This document shows positions 6,067-10,217 of a DNA stretch of 10,217 bases, piece after piece. A program made the position numbers and the translations under genes. Positions within the stretch are counted from its first letter, which is position 1, and each line of letters begins with the position of its first letter. Source of the DNA: Candidatus Bathyarchaeota archaeon (lineage in GTDB: Archaea; Thermoproteota; Bathyarchaeia; Bathyarchaeales; DTEX01); assembly GCA_021158305.1 (NCBI GenBank), contig JAGGUU010000085.1, positions 1-10,217 of the forward strand, written 5' to 3'. The notes under the pieces are model-generated. The model ran no database searches and was not told where the DNA came from. It saw only the letters and a list, made by a program, of their open reading frames with translations.

Positions 6067-7130
6067 TTAATAGCTGCATCCACAACGACTTGCCATCTTC
6101 CAGGGGCAACCTCACGTACTCTCCTAGCTGAGAGCACGTTGCTCAGTCTACGTCCAGCCTCAGTTACCGCTCTCCTCAACCGCTCTTCAGCATTCTCAAC
6201 TGGATTCAAGCCGCCCTCGAAACTATAGAAGTGTAGGACGCCGCCCTTAGGTCTGATTGCTTCACATGCCGCTTCAACATATTCTAAAGCCTTCTCAGGA
6301 AGGTTCATTATAACGCGATCCGCTGATTCTTTAAGGCTTCTTCGGATAATCTCTCCGGCGTCTCCAAGGATAGGGATAACTTTATCTGAAACCCGGTTTG
6401 CAACAATATTTCTCTTTAGATACTTAACGGCGTCCGGGTTTATGTCTATTGCATAGACCTTAACTTCATCATGCATCTTCGCAATTAGGATCGAGAAGGG
6501 GCCAACCCCGGCGAACATGTCAATAACGGTTTCGCCCTCCTTAACTTGGGAGGCAACTCTCTTGTGCTCATAAGAGAGGCGAGGCGAGAAATAGACTTTC
6601 CTAACGTCGAGGCGGTATATGCAACCATGTTCACGGTGTATCGTTTCGGTCTCTCCTAAGCCAGCTATGACTTCATATTCTCTTAGCCTCTTAACCCCAG
6701 AGATCGCACTTGCCTTCGCGAGAACCGTATGTACGCGCTTATGAGACTCAAGTATGGATTCTCCAACTACTTGTTTGTACTCCTCTAGCTCCGGCGGGAT
6801 CTCAACCACGGCTACTTCCCCAATTATATCTATTGATCGTGGGAAGCTTGCAAGCAGATGGGGAGGTAGCTTCTCGGCAGCAGCCTCAAAAGCTCTCCGT
6901 GGTGCTCTACGTCGCTTCTTAAAATTCCTTATATGAACGTCGAAGAATTTAAGCGTCCTGCGGGCTTCCTCAATCTCGCTGGGCAACGGCTTCCGGATCA
7001 ATGGAATATGCAGATACTCTCCTTCATGTTCTATCTTCAGTTCCTTGTTGAATAAGCACATCTTGGAGGCTAGCTGGATCGCCTTCTCTCCAAGTCTCTT
7101 AGGAACCCTTAAGGAATAAGCTTCTTCCAT
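6063..7130 (-). CDS. trm5: tRNA (guanine(37)-N1)-methyltransferase Trm5
   Basis: Trm5 uses S-adenosylmethionine to make m1G37 next to the anticodon, which prevents +1 frameshifting and is the first step to wyosine derivatives. Counting from ATG 7130 (355 residues), an N-terminal D1-like region comes first. The central domain has GETETIHREHG (159-169) and LDVRKVYFSPRLSYE. The class I Rossmann core has the SAM loop DMFAGVGPF (204-212), AIDINPDA and the NLPEKA motif (276-281). It ends in the family's closing segment REVAPGRWQVVVD. A TTG at 7145 is in frame, but ATG 7130 has GGGTG eight bases upstream and gives a more natural N-terminus. The 52-bp gap to the upstream PfkB kinase shows no TATA box, so the two are probably co-transcribed. 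Its TAG stop overlaps the TAA of the DUF371 gene by 4 bp. Confidence 0.94.
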   Translation of the reverse strand: MEEAYSLRVPKRLGEKAIQLASKMCLFNKELKIEHEGEYLHIPLIRKPLPSEIEEARRTLKFFDVHIRNFKKRRRAPRRAFEAAAEKLPPHLLASFPRSIDIIGEVAVVEIPPELEEYKQVVGESILESHKRVHTVLAKASAISGVKRLREYEVIAGLGETETIHREHGCIYRLDVRKVYFSPRLSYEHKRVASQVKEGETVIDMFAGVGPFSILIAKMHDEVKVYAIDINPDAVKYLKRNIVANRVSDKVIPILGDAGEIIRRSLKESADRVIMNLPEKALEYVEAACEAIRPKGGVLHFYSFEGGLNPVENAEERLRRAVTEAGRRLSNVLSARRVREVAPGRWQVVVDAAIN

Positions 7131-7182
7131 GGATGAAACACCCAATAGGAGAGCCGCCTCTGGGAGTAGACGATGGAATGCA

Positions 7183-8196
7183 CTATTTCAGAGGCCTAAT
7201 CTTCAGACCTCTGGATCGAATCTCCTCTCCCTGCTCTTCAAGGATGCGAGATACGTTCTCGATGGTTACGGCGGTTGTTGTTCCAATGGCGGTTACGCAG
7301 GAGGCGCCAGCAGCTTCACCCTCCATCAAGATTGTAACTAGATCTTCTTCAGGTATCAATGATGCCTCCAGACGCCCCCGACCCATAGCTTCAAGGATTC
7401 CATGAATAATTCCTGCGCATAAAGCATCTCCAGCTCCCGTTGGATCTACAACTGGAACCTTGAAGGCCGGCATCTCAAAGATTGCTTTCTCCGACACAGC
7501 GACTAGACCGTCTTCTCCAAGACTCACAATAACGATATCTGCTCCCCTCTTCTTCAATGCGACCGCGGCTTCACGCGGGTCTTTCCTGCCAGTTAACTCT
7601 CGCGATTCATCTGCATTGCAGTGAAAGATGCTGATCCACTTCATGGCTTCCCTTATGAAGTTCCATCCATGCATATATGGCCTTACGGGATCTATGAATG
7701 TTAGGCAGCCAATATCCCTTGCTTTTTGAAGAACTCTTGAAAGATGCCCGTCAAGCCTCTTCGTCATTCCAACGCCTCCAGCATAGAAGATTCTGGGTTT
7801 CTCCTCCTCTAGAACTTTGATAACGTATTCCGGATCCAAGTAAAGGTTTGCCCCTACATCTACGTGGAATCTTCTATCCTCGCCGGAAGCAACGAGTATC
7901 AGATCCTTAGAGGTTCCGGCTTCAGGTACTCTTTGAAGATTAGCCTTAACCCCATTCTTCTCAAGGAGCCTCTCCAGAAAATCCCCAAAAATATCTTCTC
8001 CAACAGCTCCGGTAGCACTAACGTCGCCTTCCCGAATTCCAAGCTTCCTCAAATCTATGGATACATTGCCGCAGTGACCGCCCATATGAACTTTTATGCC
8101 TTCTGAAACATACGTGATTTCGCCCGGAGACGAGATTTTAGGAAGGCCAGCCGCTATCAAATCAACTACTAGAATCCCCGCACATGTAACAAGCAT
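7183..8196 (-). CDS. PfkB/ribokinase-family carbohydrate kinase, substrate unknown
   Basis: PfkB enzymes transfer the ATP gamma-phosphate to a sugar or nucleoside hydroxyl. Counting from ATG 8196 (337 residues), signature one is MGGHCGNVSIDL (38 onward), the inner phosphate region NADESRELTG starts at 194, and signature two VVDPTGAGD (249-257) contains the anion hole and catalytic Asp257. The length is normal for ribokinase, ADP-independent sugar kinase and nucleoside kinase members. The substrate lid (about 5-45) does not identify the sugar. ATG 8196 is chosen because the family normally starts just before the VTCAGILVVDLIA strand and AAGGGG lies a few bases upstream; an in-frame TTG at 8226 would add ten residues. 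It probably heads a transcript with trm5. Gene order places it downstream of the isomerase, hinting at a shared sugar pathway, but the large gap weakens this. Confidence 0.9.
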   Translation of the reverse strand: MLVTCAGILVVDLIAAGLPKISSPGEITYVSEGIKVHMGGHCGNVSIDLRKLGIREGDVSATGAVGEDIFGDFLERLLEKNGVKANLQRVPEAGTSKDLILVASGEDRRFHVDVGANLYLDPEYVIKVLEEEKPRIFYAGGVGMTKRLDGHLSRVLQKARDIGCLTFIDPVRPYMHGWNFIREAMKWISIFHCNADESRELTGRKDPREAAVALKKRGADIVIVSLGEDGLVAVSEKAIFEMPAFKVPVVDPTGAGDALCAGIIHGILEAMGRGRLEASLIPEEDLVTILMEGEAAGASCVTAIGTTTAVTIENVSRILEEQGEEIRSRGLKIRPLK

Positions 8197-8235
8197 GAAA
8201 CATTCCCCTTCCACCGTGCATCTCAAAGTGGGCGA

Positions 8236-8337
8236 TTACTGAATTCTCCGAAACACCGCCTTATAAGCAAGCCTCTTAATCTTGCCTCCAATACTCATGA
8301 CAACCCAAAGAAACAAAATGATACCCTCAAAACTCAT
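8236..8337 (-). CDS. Candidate 33-residue single-span membrane mini-protein
   Basis: ATG 8337 opens a 33-codon frame ending in TAA 39 bp before the PfkB kinase start. The peptide has a short MSFE head, a hydrophobic stretch GIILFLWVVMSIGG long enough for most of one membrane helix, and a strongly basic tail KIKRLAYKAVFRRIQ, the arrangement of a small protein with its C-terminus inside. An in-frame TTG three codons earlier is an alternative start. Against it: no clear ribosome site, no recognised homologue, and the TATA-like box that would serve the kinase lies inside it. It may be the first gene of the kinase-trm5 transcript, a remnant, or chance. Confidence 0.28.
   Translation of the reverse strand: MSFEGIILFLWVVMSIGGKIKRLAYKAVFRRIQ
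8260..8267 (-). promoter_or_regulatory. TATA-like box for the PfkB kinase-trm5 transcript
   Basis: CTTATAAG is nearly symmetric and sits about 67 bases before ATG 8196, giving a predicted leader of about 42 bases. Measured to the alternative TTG 8226 the spacing is 38 bases, like other genes in the window. Confidence 0.35.
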
Positions 8338-8743
8338 CCATAACAACCATAATCGCCAGTCTACCGCAGATTAAAAACAGCATCTCCCACAGCTTATATC
8401 AGAAACCCGAATCCGCCACCTATCCCAGCGCCAAAAATGACCTGATGAGCTGCAAGGTATGGACTAAACTTTAAGGGCTAAAGCCTAATTAATAAGAAAC
8501 AAATCTTCTGCCTCCTCATCTAGATGATTCTTCGACTTCCATCTTGAAAGTGCTTAAAGCTTAACTGAGTGAATGATTGGAGGGAGTCTCTCCATATCAT
8601 GCTATCATCTAGCTCATATCTTGAAAATTTACTTAGACGATTCTATCAAAGAGTAACGATAAAGAATCGGCGAAGACCATGAACTTTTGTAGACGAATGA
8701 GAGGGCGCGAGTCTCTGCAATTAAGCATATTTACACTATTCAG

Positions 8744-10217
8744 CTACTCTGAAACTCGTTCCCAAATCGGCGGAATACGCTTCTCAGATTCTGATCCGAG
8801 AACTATTGGATCTATCCCCGCGATTTCGCATAGATATACCAGTGGGCGAACGTGATTTCCAGCAACTCCAAGTATATGGTTGCATGGAAAGACATTTATG
8901 AATTCATCGAAGGTGCAGTGAAGCTTCGCATGGACATGCGGCCATGTTGGATTCGTTTCTTCATTGATTGCCCTTCTCTCCTCGGGTGGAAGCTCAACAG
9001 CCTCACCCAAGACTATAACCATGTAGAGCTTATCGTTCCATAGTCCAAGCCTCGCAAATGTTATCTCTCCCGGGGCGGCGTCAAACTCAACAGAGGCTCC
9101 TCCAGCCTTGAAGTAGAATTCCAATGCTGGATGAAACGTTATCTTTCTGAAGTTCTCCTCCGGATTCATGCTTCGAGATGCATACCAGCTTGCGTGGTTT
9201 CCCGAGTTGCAGAAATCCCATAGATCCTTGTCAGGATGGTATAAGCGGACATCCATGAAAAGAACCGGTAGGCCTCCACTTATATATTTCAGTATCTCCA
9301 TGGTTAGGGCTGCTAGCGAATCGGCCTCCGTGGCGCAGACCGTGGGCTCCTTCGGGCCGTTCCAGTCGTATGGATCATTCATAAGCATCTCGGCGACATC
9401 GCCTATACATACATGCTCTGTAAGTTCACGTTGACCCTTCAATCCACAGAAGTCAAATCCCTTCTCCTCATTAATCATCTTCATAGCTAAGTAGAGACGT
9501 ATCTGCTTCTTCAACGTTTCAGGCGTCAACATTTTCCCATCGTACTTTATTCGGTCCCCTAAGAGCTTCTCGAACCACTTAAATCCCTTTTCAACCTCGC
9601 CTTCATCAACCTCCTCCATCCTCTTCACAAGCAATAATTGATCAATCTGGCGGACGGTCGTCCCGAAAGTTTTCAAGATTGGAACAAGATGGAAATATCC
9701 TGTCTCCATGCCCATAGAATGTCCGCCATACATTCCGTAAACCTCATTCTGTACAACAGTATATGCTTGAGCAGCGCGTACCCAATCGATCACTTTAGCT
9801 CGAACTTCCGGATCATCCATGTTGCCTATGATTCTGTGAGTTCTTACGCCGGCCTGGCGTAGTGCCCCGTCGGTAGCAAGCAATCCAACATTTCCCGGAT
9901 ATTTGCCGCTATTGTTGGAGAGACAGAGAATTGGCTTATCTCTCCCCACACTATTTATGAAGGGCCACACGAGAAACGGGAAGTCCCAGACGTAATAGCA
10001 TAGAATTATCTGCTTACAATTCGCCCTTGAAAGTTCCTCTCCAATCTTCTGAGCCGTCCGAATCGATTTTATCGTCTCGGATCCTACGACGACCTCGGGT
10101 GAGGTTCCATCGATATTCTTCACACCCTCCCGAATGATCTCAGCCCACTTGTGAAGAATCTCCATGCATTCATCCTCGTTCTCTTTATAGACGTGTTCAC
10201 GTTCATCATTAATCATG
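8744..10217 (-). CDS. L-fucose isomerase family protein (FucI-like aldose-ketose isomerase), 5' end at or beyond the edge
   Basis: FucI enzymes use Mn2+ to convert an aldose such as L-fucose or D-arabinose to the ketose. The 490 visible residues align with my recollection of E. coli FucI (591 residues). GLKGQRELTEH and YDWNGPKEPTVCATEADSL match the FucI segment with the first metal ligand, here Glu297. LFMDVRLYH gives Asp322, and VFPCNHI gives His447, so all three metal ligands are present. YGMYGGHSMGM and TNPTWP are also shared. The Glu-Asp spacing is kept, but the Asp-His interval is about 40 residues shorter than in E. coli. The first Met (10216) falls inside the region that aligns after the FucI IGIRPVIDGRR strand, so some 10-20 residues probably lie beyond the window. 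The sugar used cannot be read from the sequence. Confidence 0.9.
   Translation of the reverse strand, partial: MINDEREHVYKENEDECMEILHKWAEIIREGVKNIDGTSPEVVVGSETIKSIRTAQKIGEELSRANCKQIILCYYVWDFPFLVWPFINSVGRDKPILCLSNNSGKYPGNVGLLATDGALRQAGVRTHRIIGNMDDPEVRAKVIDWVRAAQAYTVVQNEVYGMYGGHSMGMETGYFHLVPILKTFGTTVRQIDQLLLVKRMEEVDEGEVEKGFKWFEKLLGDRIKYDGKMLTPETLKKQIRLYLAMKMINEEKGFDFCGLKGQRELTEHVCIGDVAEMLMNDPYDWNGPKEPTVCATEADSLAALTMEILKYISGGLPVLFMDVRLYHPDKDLWDFCNSGNHASWYASRSMNPEENFRKITFHPALEFYFKAGGASVEFDAAPGEITFARLGLWNDKLYMVIVLGEAVELPPEERRAINEETNPTWPHVHAKLHCTFDEFINVFPCNHILGVAGNHVRPLVYLCEIAGIDPIVLGSESEKRIPPIWERVSE

Larger units (their letters stand above)
8227..8743. other. 517-bp stretch without an established gene
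   Basis: The gap lies between the PfkB kinase and the isomerase. On the minus strand it holds the 33-codon candidate above and, before it, a hydrophobic frame (8394-8519) interrupted by TAG. It also has a perfect 12-bp palindrome TCATCTAGATGA (8516-8527) and a TATA-like TTATAAG box (8261-8267). The half nearest the isomerase (about 8530-8743) shows nothing I can name: no long frame, tRNA-like fold, or convincing C/D-box pair. Confidence 0.6.

Noticed and set aside
8437..8448. C/D-box guide RNA around CTGATGAG (and around CTGAGTGAATGA near 8565)
   Set aside because: No full C, D', C', D set with sensible guide spacing could be found on either strand.
8394..8519. Pyrrolysine-containing small protein read through TAG
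   Set aside because: TAG is the normal stop of nadK, pelota, trm5, the PfkB kinase and the isomerase in this window, and no Pyl genes are visible. Decay or chance is simpler.
8580..8596. GGAG...CTCC hairpin as terminator of the isomerase gene
   Set aside because: Only four base pairs around a seven-base loop, about 150 bp from the stop, without a T-rich tract.
1..10217. CRISPR array, tRNA genes, insertion sequences, prophage genes
   Set aside because: No regularly spaced repeats, no tRNA T-loop signature in the gaps, and no transposase, integrase or phage protein among the frames.

Overview
The window is archaeal. It carries, as closely packed single-copy genes, initiation factor aIF5A with its hypusine loop, the PIN/zinc-ribbon rRNA endonuclease Nob1, the ribosome-rescue factor Pelota, the tRNA methyltransferase Trm5 and a DUF371 protein (a family known essentially from archaea). 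TATA-like boxes lie about 38-40 bases before three of the starts, several starts are TTG, and arginine is mostly AGG/AGA. These traits fit a thermophilic or formerly thermophilic archaeon. A TACK-type lineage such as Bathyarchaeia or a relative is a guess from general appearance, not something the sequence proves. TAG is an ordinary stop here, ending five of the ten main genes.

Layout from left to right: the 3' part of an L-threonine aldolase gene (+); convergent to it, aIF5A (-); divergent from aIF5A, NAD kinase (+) directly abutting nob1 (+); a 186-bp gap holding two copies of a TGGGnnnCCCA palindrome 51 bp apart; pelota (+); convergent to it with a 2-bp gap, a phosphomannomutase/phosphoglucomutase (-); divergent from that, the DUF371 gene (+); convergent with a 4-bp overlap, trm5 (-); upstream of trm5 on the same strand, a PfkB-family sugar kinase (-); about 520 bp with no established gene but with candidate mini-genes; and an L-fucose-isomerase-family gene (-) that runs off the right edge.

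The central part is mainly translation-related: 16S rRNA 3'-end maturation (Nob1), elongation assistance (aIF5A), stalled-ribosome rescue (Pelota) and frame maintenance through m1G37 (Trm5), with NAD kinase coupled to nob1. The right end is sugar metabolism: a FucI-like aldose-ketose isomerase followed on the same strand by a PfkB kinase. With the phosphohexomutase, isomerase and kinase could form a sugar-salvage route, but the substrates are unknown and the 520-bp gap argues against a simple isomerase-kinase operon.

I found no CRISPR array, transposase, rRNA, tRNA or obvious prophage, and no clear new multi-gene system. The observations most worth a second look are the paired palindromes before pelota, the two-fold internal repeat of the DUF371 protein, a possible 33-residue membrane mini-protein upstream of the PfkB kinase, and a palindrome over the presumed phosphomutase promoter.
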